Assembly (NCBI GenBank): GCA_002408385.1 | Contig: DHSB01000194.1 | Coordinates: 1-13,879, forward strand | DNA from: Myxococcales bacterium UBA5297 | GTDB taxonomy: Bacteria; Myxococcota; Myxococcia; Myxococcales; UBA5297 | DNA length: 13,879 nt | Direction of reading: 5' to 3' | Part shown: piece by piece, positions 1 to 7,243 of the stretch | How positions within the stretch are numbered: the stretch's first letter is position 1 | How the letters are laid out: each line of letters begins with the position of its first letter | Notes under the pieces: model-generated | Databases searched by the model: none | Told to the model about the DNA's origin: nothing | The model's input: only the letters and a program-made list of their open reading frames with translations | Made by a program: the position numbers and the translations under genes

Positions 1-1
1 G

Positions 2-21
2 GGGCGCATAGCAATGCGCCC
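2..21. repeat. Perfect stem-loop at left edge
   Basis: The arms GGGCGCAT and ATGCGCCC are exact reverse complements (8 bp) around the 4-base loop AGCA. It could be the 3' terminator hairpin of a gene outside the window or a small dispersed palindrome. No T-tract follows it on the + strand. No coding sequence could be supported in the first 299 bases. Confidence 0.5.
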
Positions 22-105
22 GGGCTGACGAGGCTGGAATTCCAGCTCCAACTCTTCCGCGCGACGACAAAGCTGGAGCTTCATCCTCCCTCCCCGCCGC
101 CGAGC

Positions 106-134
106 TTGTGTCCAGTATCGGAACGAGCTATAGC
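106..134 (+). promoter_or_regulatory. Candidate sigma70-type promoter for the 300-2885 operon
   Basis: A -35-like TTGTGT (106-111) and a -10-like TATAGC (129-134) are separated by exactly 17 bases. This is the best housekeeping-type promoter upstream of the first operon, about 160 bases before the ATG at 300. A second isolated -10-like GATAAT lies at 219-224 but has no convincing -35 at the right distance. The assignment rests on motif match and spacing only. Confidence 0.4.
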
Positions 135-299
135 AGTCCCGACTCGTCATCGGGGTGGTCGCCAGGCGCCGAATAGGCACCGTCCGCGGCCTGAGAACAG
201 ACCCGCAAACCTGAACCGGATAATGCCGGCGTAGGGAACGGACGAGTTGCCGCACGGCCCGAACGCGCCGTGCGACTCCCTCGCCGCGAACAGCCCATC

Positions 300-1568
300 A
301 TGCGCGCGGCGAAGCCCCTCCTCCCTCTCCTGCTTCTCGTCCTCCTGCTCGTGCCCGCGCGTGCCCGGGCCTCCTTCGACGAGTTCAGCGACGACCGCGC
401 GCCCGCGCACTTGGAGCTCCAGTCCGACCGCCTCTCGCTGCAGCTCAAGGGCGAGCTCAAGCTCGGACTGCACGACATCGAAGGCAGCGGTGGCCCCGGC
501 CGCGACAGCCCCACCGACACGCGCACCCTCGGCACCCGGAGCCCCATCGTCGAGATCGACGCCTTCTGGCTCGCGCTGCGCTTCGGCCTCGGCTCGGGCC
601 TCGGCGTCTTCTCCCTGCTCGACTTCACCAGCGGCGGCGAGGTCGACTCGGCCTGGCTCGACTATCGCTTCGGCTCCCCTTCCCTCTCGCACCATCTGCA
701 GCTCGGCTATCAGCCGCCCATCGTCGCCATCGACCGGCGCACCGAGCGCTATCCGCTCACCGCCACCAGCTATTGGCGCGAGTCCGAGCTGCACCTTGCC
801 TACGAGCTTGCCTTCGCGCCCTCCGATCGCGTCGTGCTCGAGGCCGGCGCCTCCCTCGCGATGATGCGCCCGCTCGGCTTCGCTGGGCTCCAGCAGTCGC
901 ACTCCCAGGCCGGCACCATCAACCTGCTCGCCTCGGGCAGCGCCCAGCCCTTCTCGGGCAACGGCCCGGTCGGCGGCGGCCGGCTGAAGCTGACCGCCTT
1001 CGGCGTCTGGCTCGAGGCCTTCGGCTTCCTCGGCAAGCTCGCCGCGCAAGGCGGCACCGACGTGCTGCGCAGCGGGTTTCCCGGCTACCGCGAGCTGCCC
1101 GGCTACTCCGAGGAGGACTCGGGCTCGGCCTCCTTCGGCTGGGCGGGCGGGCGGATCGGCTACACCGGCCACGGCCTCTACGCCCTCGCCGAGGTCATCG
1201 CCTCGCGCGAAGGCCTGCTGCGGCGGGTCGGCGGCTACGCCCAGCTCTCCTACCGCATCGAGCTCTCCGAGACGCGCGACTGGCTGCGCACCCTCGAGCC
1301 GCTGGTGCGCTACGAGGTCTATCGGCTGCTCGGCAGCACCGAGCCGCACGCCGGTCGCGCCCTGCGCTCGCCGGCGGTCATCAACGCGGTGAGCTGGGAC
1401 TGGGACGTGCTCACCCTCGCCGTCGCCCTCGAGGCCTGGCGCGACCTGTTCTTCGTGCGGCTTGAGTACTTCCGCATCGACGAGAGCAATGGGGTCCCCG
1501 CGCTCGACATCCCGGACGAGCCCCTTCGCAACAACGAATTGCTGCTGCTGGCAGCTTTCCGCTTCTGA
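300..1568 (+). CDS. Outer-membrane beta-barrel (porin-like) protein
   Basis: This is a predicted exported protein of 422 aa. The start chosen is the ATG at 300 because it gives a clean signal peptide (basic MRAAK, a Leu-rich core, then PARARA before SFDE, cleavage near residue 24). An in-frame GTG at 270 would add ten charged residues ahead of it. The mature part alternates hydrophobic/aromatic and polar residues in short strands separated by Gly/Asp/Ser-rich turns. It ends in AAFRF, and a terminal Phe is the usual C-terminal signature of outer-membrane barrels. There is no recognisable enzymatic motif. It is followed after 18 bases by a beta-propeller lipoprotein gene with a strong Shine-Dalgarno, so the two are probably one operon. 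It may be a porin or a barrel partner for that lipoprotein. The general class is fairly secure; the substrate is unknown. Confidence 0.75.
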   Translation: MRAAKPLLPLLLLVLLLVPARARASFDEFSDDRAPAHLELQSDRLSLQLKGELKLGLHDIEGSGGPGRDSPTDTRTLGTRSPIVEIDAFWLALRFGLGSGLGVFSLLDFTSGGEVDSAWLDYRFGSPSLSHHLQLGYQPPIVAIDRRTERYPLTATSYWRESELHLAYELAFAPSDRVVLEAGASLAMMRPLGFAGLQQSHSQAGTINLLASGSAQPFSGNGPVGGGRLKLTAFGVWLEAFGFLGKLAAQGGTDVLRSGFPGYRELPGYSEEDSGSASFGWAGGRIGYTGHGLYALAEVIASREGLLRRVGGYAQLSYRIELSETRDWLRTLEPLVRYEVYRLLGSTEPHAGRALRSPAVINAVSWDWDVLTLAVALEAWRDLFFVRLEYFRIDESNGVPALDIPDEPLRNNELLLLAAFRF

Positions 1569-1586
1569 AGCTTCCGAGGAGAAACC

Positions 1587-2885
1587 ATGAAAGGTCGAAG
1601 CCTGATCCTGCCGTTCCTCGCCCTGGCGCTCCTCGCCTGCCCGAGCGAGCCCGCCGAGCCTGTCGATCCTCCGGCCCCCGGGCCGTACCTCGGGCGCCAT
1701 GCCCACACCTTGCTGCGCGGCTCGAGCGACAACGCCGAGGCCATCAAGGTCGTCCCCGGCCAGAAGCGCGCCGTGCTGCTCTCCTCGAAGGCGCGCAAGC
1801 TGACGCTGCTCGACGTGCTCGACGACAAGCTCCAGGTCGCGCGCGAGAAGTCGCTCTTCGAGTCCGATTCGACCGAGAGCGAGCTGACCAACCTCGAGGT
1901 GAGCGCGAGCGGCACCTGGGCGGTGCTCACCCGCACCCTCATCGAGACCGACAACGCCGGGGCGCAGACCGCCTGCGGCGGCGAGCTCGTCTTCGTCGAC
2001 GTCACCGACAGCGACGCCTTCGGCACCGTCCTCAAGCAGCTCGAGGTCGGCCCGATGCCCGACTCGGTCGACATCTCCGACGACGATACCTTGGTCGCGA
2101 GCGCCAACGAGCGCGACGGCCCTGACGCCTGGGGCAAGTGCGAGGTGCCCGGTGCCGAGGCCTCGGTGAGCATCGTCAAGCTCGAGGACGGCCCCGCGAG
2201 CGCGGTCGAGCTGCACCGGGTCAAGATGATCGACTCGACGACCGGCCCGCGCGAGCCCGAGGCGGTCGTCTTCTCCAAGGACGGAGACCTCGTCGCCGTC
2301 ACCCTGCAGGACAGCCACGAGGTGGCGCTGCTGAGCGTCTCGGCGCTCGCGTTGAAGGCAAACCCGACCTCCGACGACGTGAAGATCGTCGAGCTGCCGC
2401 CCAACGCGCTCGGCGCCAAGCCCTGGCCCGACGGCATCGCGCGCTTCGAGGACGCCCAGGGCGCCGAGCACTTCGCCATCGCCGGAGAGTGGAACGACGC
2501 CCTCCTCGTCATCAGCCGCGAGGGCGAGGTCGTCGCCAACACCGAGCTCTCCCCGAACGACCTGCCGGACTCGCTCCCGCGGGTCGTCGACCCCGGTTCC
2601 CCGCTGTTCAGCCCCGATACCATCGCGCCTTTCGTCTACGGCGGGCGCAGCTACCTCGCCGTCAGCCTGCGGCACTCGGGCGCGGTCGCCGTTTACGACG
2701 TGAGCAACGCAAAGGGCCCGAGCTACCGCACCGCGATCGCGGTCGGTGAGAAGGAGACCGGCAAGTCAGACAAGGACGGCAGCACCATCCGCCCGGAAGG
2801 CATCTGCGCGGCCGCCGATGGCAGCTTCGTCCTCACCGCCAACGAACAGGAGTCCTCGGTGAGCCTCGTGCTCCCCGTGGAATGA
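1587..2885 (+). CDS. Beta-propeller (YVTN-like) lipoprotein
   Basis: The product is 432 aa. A short hydrophobic signal ends in the lipobox LALLAC, so Cys18 is the likely lipidated residue and the protein is envelope-anchored. The rest shows repeated propeller-blade features: phrases of the type DSVDISDDDTLVASAN, PEAVVFSKDGDLVAVTLQD, YLAVSLRHSGAVAVYDV and PEGICAAADGSFVLTANE, spaced about 50-70 residues apart. These fit a YVTN-type or phytase-like propeller. No catalytic site can be pointed to. The start is backed by CGAGGAG seven bases before the ATG. It lies 18 bases behind the barrel gene, so co-transcription is likely and the two products may meet at the outer membrane. The fold class is fairly sure; the role is unknown. 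Confidence 0.75.
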   Translation: MKGRSLILPFLALALLACPSEPAEPVDPPAPGPYLGRHAHTLLRGSSDNAEAIKVVPGQKRAVLLSSKARKLTLLDVLDDKLQVAREKSLFESDSTESELTNLEVSASGTWAVLTRTLIETDNAGAQTACGGELVFVDVTDSDAFGTVLKQLEVGPMPDSVDISDDDTLVASANERDGPDAWGKCEVPGAEASVSIVKLEDGPASAVELHRVKMIDSTTGPREPEAVVFSKDGDLVAVTLQDSHEVALLSVSALALKANPTSDDVKIVELPPNALGAKPWPDGIARFEDAQGAEHFAIAGEWNDALLVISREGEVVANTELSPNDLPDSLPRVVDPGSPLFSPDTIAPFVYGGRSYLAVSLRHSGAVAVYDVSNAKGPSYRTAIAVGEKETGKSDKDGSTIRPEGICAAADGSFVLTANEQESSVSLVLPVE

Positions 2886-2914
2886 AGATGCGTCGAAGAA
2901 ACCTCCGGTCACCC

Positions 2915-2961
2915 CGAAGTCGAGGGGCCCTTCGACTCCGCTCAGGCGAACCGGTGCGGGC
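2915..2961. repeat. Palindromic dispersed repeat, copy 1
   Basis: This copy matches 3203-3250 with only about three differences, including one 1-base indel. Its core (2918-2937) is a 20-base near-palindrome centred on GGGGCCC with one G-T wobble, and CCGCTCAGG follows. The sequence resembles the CCTGAGCGAAGTCGAAGGG-type repeat dispersed in many bacterial genomes. It begins 30 bases after the propeller lipoprotein stop and may double as that operon's transcript end. Confidence 0.75.
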
Positions 2962-3066
2962 GCCTCCGATTATCCCGAGCTTCGCACCGGGGCCTTGCCC
3001 CGCTGTGCCCCATGAACGAACAGCAGCTTGCCGTAGAGCCAGCCGTGCGCGCGAGCAAGTGAAAGT

Positions 3067-3113
3067 CCCCTCTCCCGCGCTTGCGCGGGAAGAGGGGATT
3101 TAGGGGAGAGGGA
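3067..3113. repeat. C-rich/G-rich hairpin repeat element
   Basis: CCCCTCTCCCGCGC (3067-3080) pairs with GCGCGGGAAGAGGGG (3083-3097) around the loop TT, with a single bulged A. It continues with ATTTAGGGGAGAGGG. This is the layout of a widespread REP-like intergenic element (CCCTCTCCCGCG...GCGGGAGAGGG). It is a different family from the flanking palindromic repeats. Confidence 0.7.
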
Positions 3114-3202
3114 AGGTTGGTCGCCACCGCCGAGGAGACGCCCCCTATCGACTCGACGCTCGTGCCCAACCTCGAGGAACGTCGCCGGCTGTTAGTCAGG
3201 AG

Positions 3203-3250
3203 CGAAGCCGAGGGGCCCTTCGACTCCGCTCAGGGTGAACCGGTGCGGGC
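3203..3250. repeat. Palindromic dispersed repeat, copy 2
   Basis: This is the second copy of the element at 2915-2961, in the same orientation, 288 bases downstream. Differences are C for T at the sixth position and GGTG for GCG just after CTCAG. The conserved part runs through ACCGGTGCGGGC. A degenerate relative (GAGCGCAGTCGAGGAGG, about 3266-3282) follows within 20 bases. Confidence 0.75.
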
Positions 3251-3390
3251 TCCGCCGCTTGCTCCCGAGCGCAGTCGAGGAGGTGTCGACTACCTCCCTC
3301 ATCTCTCGGGAAGCTGTGCCCGGCCGTCTCGACTTCGCGCGAGGTGACCGGGGCGAGCGGGCCGAGCTCAGAGACAATCCGCGAATACGC

Positions 3391-3405
3391 ATGAGCCGAA
3401 CGTGA
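3391..3405 (+). promoter_or_regulatory. Possible four-codon upstream reading frame
   Basis: ATG-AGC-CGA-ACG-TGA encodes M-S-R-T and stops inside the GTG start of the symporter (overlap GTGA). Because the symporter lacks a clear Shine-Dalgarno, termination-reinitiation from this mini-frame is conceivable. It could equally be chance. Confidence 0.2.
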
Positions 3406-4859
3406 GCCTTTTCGACCAAATCCTCGTCGTCGCCTTCATCGCGCTGACCGCCTGGCTCGGCATGCGTCGGCCCGCCGAGCGCCAGACCACCGCCGGATAC
3501 CTGCTCGACGGCCGGCGCCTGACGCTGCCGGCCTTCGTCGCCACCACCGTTTCGACCTGGTACGGCGGCATCCTCGGGGTCGGCGAGTACAGCTTCCGCT
3601 ATGGGCTGTCGAATTGGCTCGTCTTCGGCGTGCCCTACTACCTCGGCGCGCTCGTCTTTGCGCTGCTGTTGGCCGAGCGGGCACGCCGCAGCGAGGCGCT
3701 CACCCTGCCCGAGCAGATAGGCAAGGCGTACGGCCGCGGCCCCGCGGCGATCACCGCAGGGATCGTGGCGTTGACGACCCTGCCGGCGGCTTATGTGCTC
3801 ACCCTTGGAATCCTCGCCCGCGCCGTCTTCGGCCTGCCGCTCTGGCTGGGCATCGCGGCAGCGACCGGCCTCTCGGTCGCCTACGTCTGGCGCGGCGGAT
3901 TTCGATCGGTGGTGAATACCCACGCCCTGCAGTTCGCGCTGATGTTCGGCGGCTTCGCGCTGCTGCTCGGCCTGCTGGTTGCGCAGCACGGGCTCGAGCC
4001 GCTCCAGACCCGAGTGCCCGAGACGCACTGGAGTTGGGATGGCGGGCGCTCGGCACAGGCGATCATCGTCTGGTACTTCATCGCGCTCTCGACCTTGGTC
4101 GAGCCGACCTTCTACCAGCGCTGCTTTGCCGCCGTCTCGCCCAAGGTCGCGAGGCGCGGGCTGCTCGTGTCGATAGCCTGCTGGATCTGCTTCGACGCCC
4201 TGACCACCTTCTCCGGACTCTACGCGCGGGCGCTGCTGACAGACCTGCCCGCGTCGCGCGCGGTCGAGGCTTTCCCGCAACTTGCCCTACAAGTGCTCCC
4301 CGCGGGCGTGTGCGGCCTGTTCTTCATCTCGCTGCTCGCGACTGTGATGTCCACGGTCGACGGCTACCTCTTCGTCGCCGCGAGCACCTTCGGCCAGGAC
4401 CTGCTCGGACGCACCGCGCGCTTCAACGGGCGCATCGTGCAGACGACTCGCTGGGGGCTTATCGGGTGCGGGGCGCTCACCTTGCTCGTCGCCTGGTTGT
4501 CCGAGTCGGTCGTCGGCATCTGGCACGGGTTTGGTTCGGTGACCACCGCCGCGCTGCTGATTCCGGTGGTCGGGGCTTTCGTTCCGCGCTTGCGGCTTTC
4601 GCGCGCCGGCGCGCTCGTCCACATGGTCGCCGTGTTCCTCTTCACCGCAGTCTGGCTGTCGAGCCGAGGGTGGAGCGAAGGCGGCGGGTACCTGTTGGGC
4701 GTCGAGCCCATCTACGCCGGGCTCGCGCTCGGGGTCGCGATCTGGAGCGGCGATCGCCTGATCGCGAGGAGCCGCGGCGCCGAGGTCGTGCCCATGCCGG
4801 TGCGGGCGCGCGAGGCGGTGCCGGCGAGCACGCAGGAGATCAGGAAGACCGGGAGCTGA
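3402..4859 (+). CDS. Sodium:solute symporter (SSF/SLC5 family)
   Basis: This 485-aa inner-membrane protein has about 12-13 hydrophobic helices. It should couple Na+ entry to uptake of a small solute such as an amino acid, sugar or carboxylate; the substrate cannot be read from the sequence. The family signature is the helix with LLATVMSTVDGYLFVAAS: S317 and T318 sit where Ser340/Thr341 of E. coli PutP help bind Na+. The N-terminus (MSLFDQILVVAFIALTAW) begins the first helix directly and supports the GTG at 3402. The length fits the family. No good Shine-Dalgarno precedes it. A four-codon reading frame (ATG at 3391) ends in a TGA that overlaps the GTG as GTGA. It appears to be a single transcription unit, bounded by repeats upstream and a hairpin downstream. 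Confidence 0.9.
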   Translation: MSLFDQILVVAFIALTAWLGMRRPAERQTTAGYLLDGRRLTLPAFVATTVSTWYGGILGVGEYSFRYGLSNWLVFGVPYYLGALVFALLLAERARRSEALTLPEQIGKAYGRGPAAITAGIVALTTLPAAYVLTLGILARAVFGLPLWLGIAAATGLSVAYVWRGGFRSVVNTHALQFALMFGGFALLLGLLVAQHGLEPLQTRVPETHWSWDGGRSAQAIIVWYFIALSTLVEPTFYQRCFAAVSPKVARRGLLVSIACWICFDALTTFSGLYARALLTDLPASRAVEAFPQLALQVLPAGVCGLFFISLLATVMSTVDGYLFVAASTFGQDLLGRTARFNGRIVQTTRWGLIGCGALTLLVAWLSESVVGIWHGFGSVTTAALLIPVVGAFVPRLRLSRAGALVHMVAVFLFTAVWLSSRGWSEGGGYLLGVEPIYAGLALGVAIWSGDRLIARSRGAEVVPMPVRAREAVPASTQEIRKTGS

Positions 4860-4878
4860 GCGGAAGGACGGCCCTTGT

Positions 4879-4915
4879 GCCGGCGGTGTGGGTGCCGACC
4901 GGACCGCCGGCCTTT
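4879..4915 (+). terminator. Hairpin terminator candidate after symporter
   Basis: GCCGGCGGT (4879-4887) and ACCGCCGGC (4903-4911) are perfect 9-bp inverted arms around a 15-base loop that itself contains GGT-GCCG-ACC. A short CTTT follows. It begins 20 bases after the symporter stop and lies between convergent genes (symporter + and hicB -). Confidence 0.5.
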
Positions 4916-5029
4916 GTGCCAGGACTTGGGTTTCCGATGGGGCAAGCGTACAAATAATCCGAAGTGGCCAATAGCGCAGTCGCCCTGCCGCCGATCGGCC
5001 GGAGCCTCGAGCGGCACCTTCGGCCCCAC

Positions 5030-5659
5030 CTATCCTCCCTTCGCCTTAGCGGGCCGCACTAAACGGGCGCGGCCGACTTCGCCGTGCGCGCTGTCCTCGA
5101 GCGTCCCAACGAGTTCGGCCGGTGGACGCGGCCTTCGCGCCTCGCGGGCCTCGGTCGAAAGCTGCGTGAGGTCGAGTCGCTTGGCGGCACCGGGCTGCTG
5201 GAGCGCGAGACCCTTGTCGGACTTGCCCGAGGCAACCAACCTGATCTCGAGGTGAGTACCGAGTGCCTTGGCGACCTTCTCGAGCGTCTCGATGGTCGGG
5301 TTCGAGTCCGGGTGCTCGAGCTTGGCTATCTGCTGCTGGCTCACGTTGGCGCGCCTTGCGAGCTGCGCTTGTGTCAGGCCCGCCTCCTGGCGCTGCCAGC
5401 GAAGCGACAGCTTGACCGCGAGCTTGGCAGGAACAGGAATCCAGAGGACTCGAGCGCCCTTCGGGGCCTTGATTCGTACCGAGGGCTTTGGGGGTACTTC
5501 GCCTGCCGCGAGGGTCGCCTCCAGCCATCCATGGAGCGCGTCCTGCGCCTGCTCAACGATGTCCTCGCCAGGCTCGGCGAACGTCTGGCAGCCCGGGCAG
5601 TTTGGAAACTCTGCAAGAGTCGCACGCCCTTCTTCCGTCACGATCGCCGGGTACTGCAT
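5030..5659 (-). CDS. hicB: HicB-type antitoxin with XRE helix-turn-helix (module 1)
   Basis: The product is a 209-aa antitoxin expected to neutralise the HicA toxin encoded just upstream and to repress the operon. Residues 1-55 are the HicB partial RNase-H-like domain (MQYPAIVTEEG..., then FPNCPGCQT, ALHGWLEATLAAGE). Residues 84-140 form an XRE-type HTH (LTQAQLARRANVSQQQIAKLE, with DSNPTIETLEKVAKALG). The ATG at 5659 has TAGGAG eight bases upstream, and this site overlaps the hicA stop codon, so the two are probably translationally coupled. The paralogue at 13299-13739 ends right after the HTH. This one carries about 66 extra C-terminal residues rich in Arg, Ala and Pro, possibly from loss of an ancestral stop. 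The family assignment is strong. Confidence 0.9.
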   Translation of the reverse strand: MQYPAIVTEEGRATLAEFPNCPGCQTFAEPGEDIVEQAQDALHGWLEATLAAGEVPPKPSVRIKAPKGARVLWIPVPAKLAVKLSLRWQRQEAGLTQAQLARRANVSQQQIAKLEHPDSNPTIETLEKVAKALGTHLEIRLVASGKSDKGLALQQPGAAKRLDLTQLSTEAREARRPRPPAELVGTLEDSAHGEVGRARLVRPAKAKGG

Positions 5660-5669
5660 GCCTGTTCTC

Positions 5670-5864
5670 CTACCTGAGCTTCAACCCGCTCTGGCGCTCG
5701 ATGCTCTTCAGGGTGCCCACAGGGATGTCCTTCTTCGGATGCGGAACCGTCACTGTGCCCGGTTTCGTAGGGTGCCGAAGCTGGTGGTGCGAGCCGCTCG
5801 CCCGCACCAAGAACCAGCCATCCGCCTCCAGAGCGTCGATGATCCCGAGAGCCCACGCCTTCAT
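5670..5864 (-). CDS. hicA: HicA-type mRNA interferase toxin (module 1)
   Basis: This 64-aa toxin belongs to the HicA/YcfA double-stranded-RNA-binding-like family, which cleaves mRNA and slows growth when free of HicB. The hallmarks are DGWFLVRASGSHHQLRHPTKPG, which holds the catalytic His of the GSHH motif, and TVTVPHPKKDIPVGTLKSIERQSGL. The length is typical. The gene is first in the operon, with hicB starting 10 bases after its stop. The start at 5864 gives the usual distance to the DGW motif, but no clear Shine-Dalgarno is visible. Instead a perfect inverted repeat sits two bases upstream of the ATG, so translation may be leaderless or weak. Confidence 0.9.
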   Translation of the reverse strand: MKAWALGIIDALEADGWFLVRASGSHHQLRHPTKPGTVTVPHPKKDIPVGTLKSIERQSGLKLR

Positions 5865-5866
5865 TT

Positions 5867-5884
5867 AACAACTCTGCGGTTGTT
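5867..5884 (-). promoter_or_regulatory. HicB operator candidate of module 1
   Basis: AACAAC and GTTGTT are perfect 6-bp inverted arms with a 6-base spacer, ending two bases before the hicA ATG. The inner form ACAAC-N6-GTTGT has the same layout as ACAAG-N6-CTTGT in front of hicA of module 2 (13065-13080). HicB antitoxins with HTH domains generally bind such palindromes, so autoregulation at this site is a reasonable inference. Confidence 0.55.
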
Positions 5885-6162
5885 CCCGGAAGCCGCGTCG
5901 CGCAGCGTCCTGGCTGCCGAGCGGATGGATACGGCGTACGACCAAGGCCTCGGACGAGTGCAGAGACAAACCCGACTGGAGAGGAACAAGGGCTGCGGCG
6001 TCCGGGCAGCAGCAGACCGACCGCCGACCTTCGTGCCGGCGCCCGACCCTGCGCAGGGCAATCGATCGGAGTGCTGCCCTTCGTGCCAAATCCCGCTGCC
6101 ACGCGAGGTCAGACGAAGGTCAGCCGACCAGTCAACCGAACCAAGCCATATTGGCTACCGGG

Positions 6163-6207
6163 CTCTCCGCGACAAGTGCTCGAGAGCTTCCCATCTATCG
6201 CGGAGAG
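6163..6207 (-). terminator. Inverted repeat after esterase gene
   Basis: CTCTCCGCGA (6163-6172) and TCGCGGAGAG (6198-6207) are perfect 10-bp arms with a 25-base loop. It lies 16 bases beyond the esterase stop codon. No T-tract follows on the minus strand, so it may be a factor-dependent end or an mRNA 3' stabiliser rather than a classical intrinsic terminator. Confidence 0.4.
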
Positions 6208-6223
6208 ACCCTGCGACCGCTCC

Positions 6224-7243
6224 TCACTGCATCGGGTGGGAGGCGAAGAACTGCCAGATCGCCTCGTTGCCGTTCACATCGCGGCAGACGACGCCGACGC
6301 GGTCGGAGGAGAAGTAGGGCTTGCCGTCGGGCCAGGTGTGGCCACCGCCGACGATGCGGAGGAGCACCACGTCGGCGCGGCAGCCCGGATAGCTCTCGCG
6401 CTGGACCCGCGTGCCGTCGTCGGCGAGGTCGGGCAGGTGTTCCACCGTCGGTGAGGGTCCACAGCCGTTGCGCTGGGCCCAGTCGGCGACGGTCGCCGGG
6501 ATCGATGCCTTCGACTTGCCGTCGTCCTGCAGGCAGGCGGCAGGGCCGCCCTCGAAGCTCCAGCAGGGATCCGCGGTGCCGTGGATTTGCAGCACTGGGA
6601 CCGGGCGTTCGGGCAGGCAGCCCTGCGCCTCGGCGAGCTGGTTGCCCCCGGCCACCGGCGCGATGGCCGCGATGCGAGCCGACAACTCGCACGCGAGCCG
6701 GTGGCTCATGGCCGCGCCGTTGGAGAGGCCGGTCGCGAAGATCCGCTTCGGGTCCGGACGCATCCAGCGCTCGAGGTCGTCGAGCAGGGCGACGACGAAC
6801 GCCACGTCGTCGACGCCCTCCCCGCACGCCCGGCCGCTGACGCATTGCCATTCGCCCGAGCCGCCGCCCGCGTTCCAGGTACGGAGCCTCCTGCCGGTCC
6901 GCGCGCTCGTGCCGTCGGGGTAGACCACGGCAAAGCCCTCGCGGTCGGCGAGCGCGTCGAGGCAGCCGGAACCGTCTGCCGGCTCGCTTGGACAGGTCAG
7001 GCTGGCAGCCGACTCGCGGCTGCCCCCGCCACCGTGAAAGACGAGGACGACCGGCACAGGCGAATCGGGAGACCAGCCCGGAGGCAGATGGATGTCGTAG
7101 GCCCGGTCGCTCCACCCGGCGAGAGCGCAGGACGTCGTCGTGCCCGGGGTTGCCAATGAATCGCAACGCTCGGGGGCAAGCTGCCGGTGGCAACCGGAGG
7201 CTGTCATCACGGTCAGGAGCAGCGCGAGTCGTTGGGAGCGCAT
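6224..7243 (-). CDS. PHB-depolymerase/LpqC-type esterase lipoprotein
   Basis: This 339-aa secreted alpha/beta-hydrolase belongs to the family that includes extracellular polyhydroxybutyrate depolymerases, feruloyl/acetylxylan esterases and LpqC. The N-terminus is a lipoprotein signal with lipobox TASGC (Cys18). The catalytic elements are in the expected order: oxyanion loop HGGGG (70-74), nucleophile Ser174 in GLSNG, acid Asp225 in HGTADP and His302 in GGGHTWPDG. Many Cys residues suggest disulfides outside the cytoplasm. The ATG at 7243 follows GAGGT on the minus strand. It appears to be transcribed alone, with an inverted repeat at its 3' end. The likely substrate is an ester of a polymer or plant/cell-wall material; the sequence does not decide which. 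Confidence 0.88.
   Translation of the reverse strand: MRSQRLALLLTVMTASGCHRQLAPERCDSLATPGTTTSCALAGWSDRAYDIHLPPGWSPDSPVPVVLVFHGGGGSRESAASLTCPSEPADGSGCLDALADREGFAVVYPDGTSARTGRRLRTWNAGGGSGEWQCVSGRACGEGVDDVAFVVALLDDLERWMRPDPKRIFATGLSNGAAMSHRLACELSARIAAIAPVAGGNQLAEAQGCLPERPVPVLQIHGTADPCWSFEGGPAACLQDDGKSKASIPATVADWAQRNGCGPSPTVEHLPDLADDGTRVQRESYPGCRADVVLLRIVGGGHTWPDGKPYFSSDRVGVVCRDVNGNEAIWQFFASHPMQ

Larger units (their letters stand above)
2886..3401. other. Non-coding stretch with dispersed repeats
   Basis: No convincing gene lies in these 516 bases: short open frames exist in several registers, but none has a start with a ribosome site or a protein-like composition. The stretch holds two copies of a roughly 47-base palindromic repeat, a separate C/G-rich hairpin element and a degenerate third copy (around 3266-3292). 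This looks like a landing zone for REP/MITE-like elements between two operons. Confidence 0.6.
5865..6223. other. Non-coding gap between esterase and hicA
   Basis: This 359-base stretch lies between two minus-strand genes. Apart from the operator next to hicA and the inverted repeat near 6163-6207, no supported gene was found. Short frames here are arginine/proline-rich and lack ribosome sites. Confidence 0.5.

Noticed and set aside
147..2675. Very long open frame on the minus strand opposite the first two genes
   Set aside because: It is the high-GC antisense shadow of the barrel and propeller genes: Gly/Glu/Val/Ala-rich repetitive composition, no ribosome site, and the plus strand carries signal peptides, a lipobox and fold features.
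3192..4280. 362-residue minus-strand frame opposite the symporter
   Set aside because: It is Arg/Gln/Glu-rich with no domain features, and the plus strand shows clear transmembrane helices and the SSF signature.
4871..6090. CCTTYGTGCC motifs on both sides of hicAB module 1 (near 4873, 4911, 6030 and 6079), considered as flanking direct repeats or att sites
   Set aside because: The shared part is only about 10 bases and the sequence between pairs does not align, so chance in GC-rich DNA is likely.
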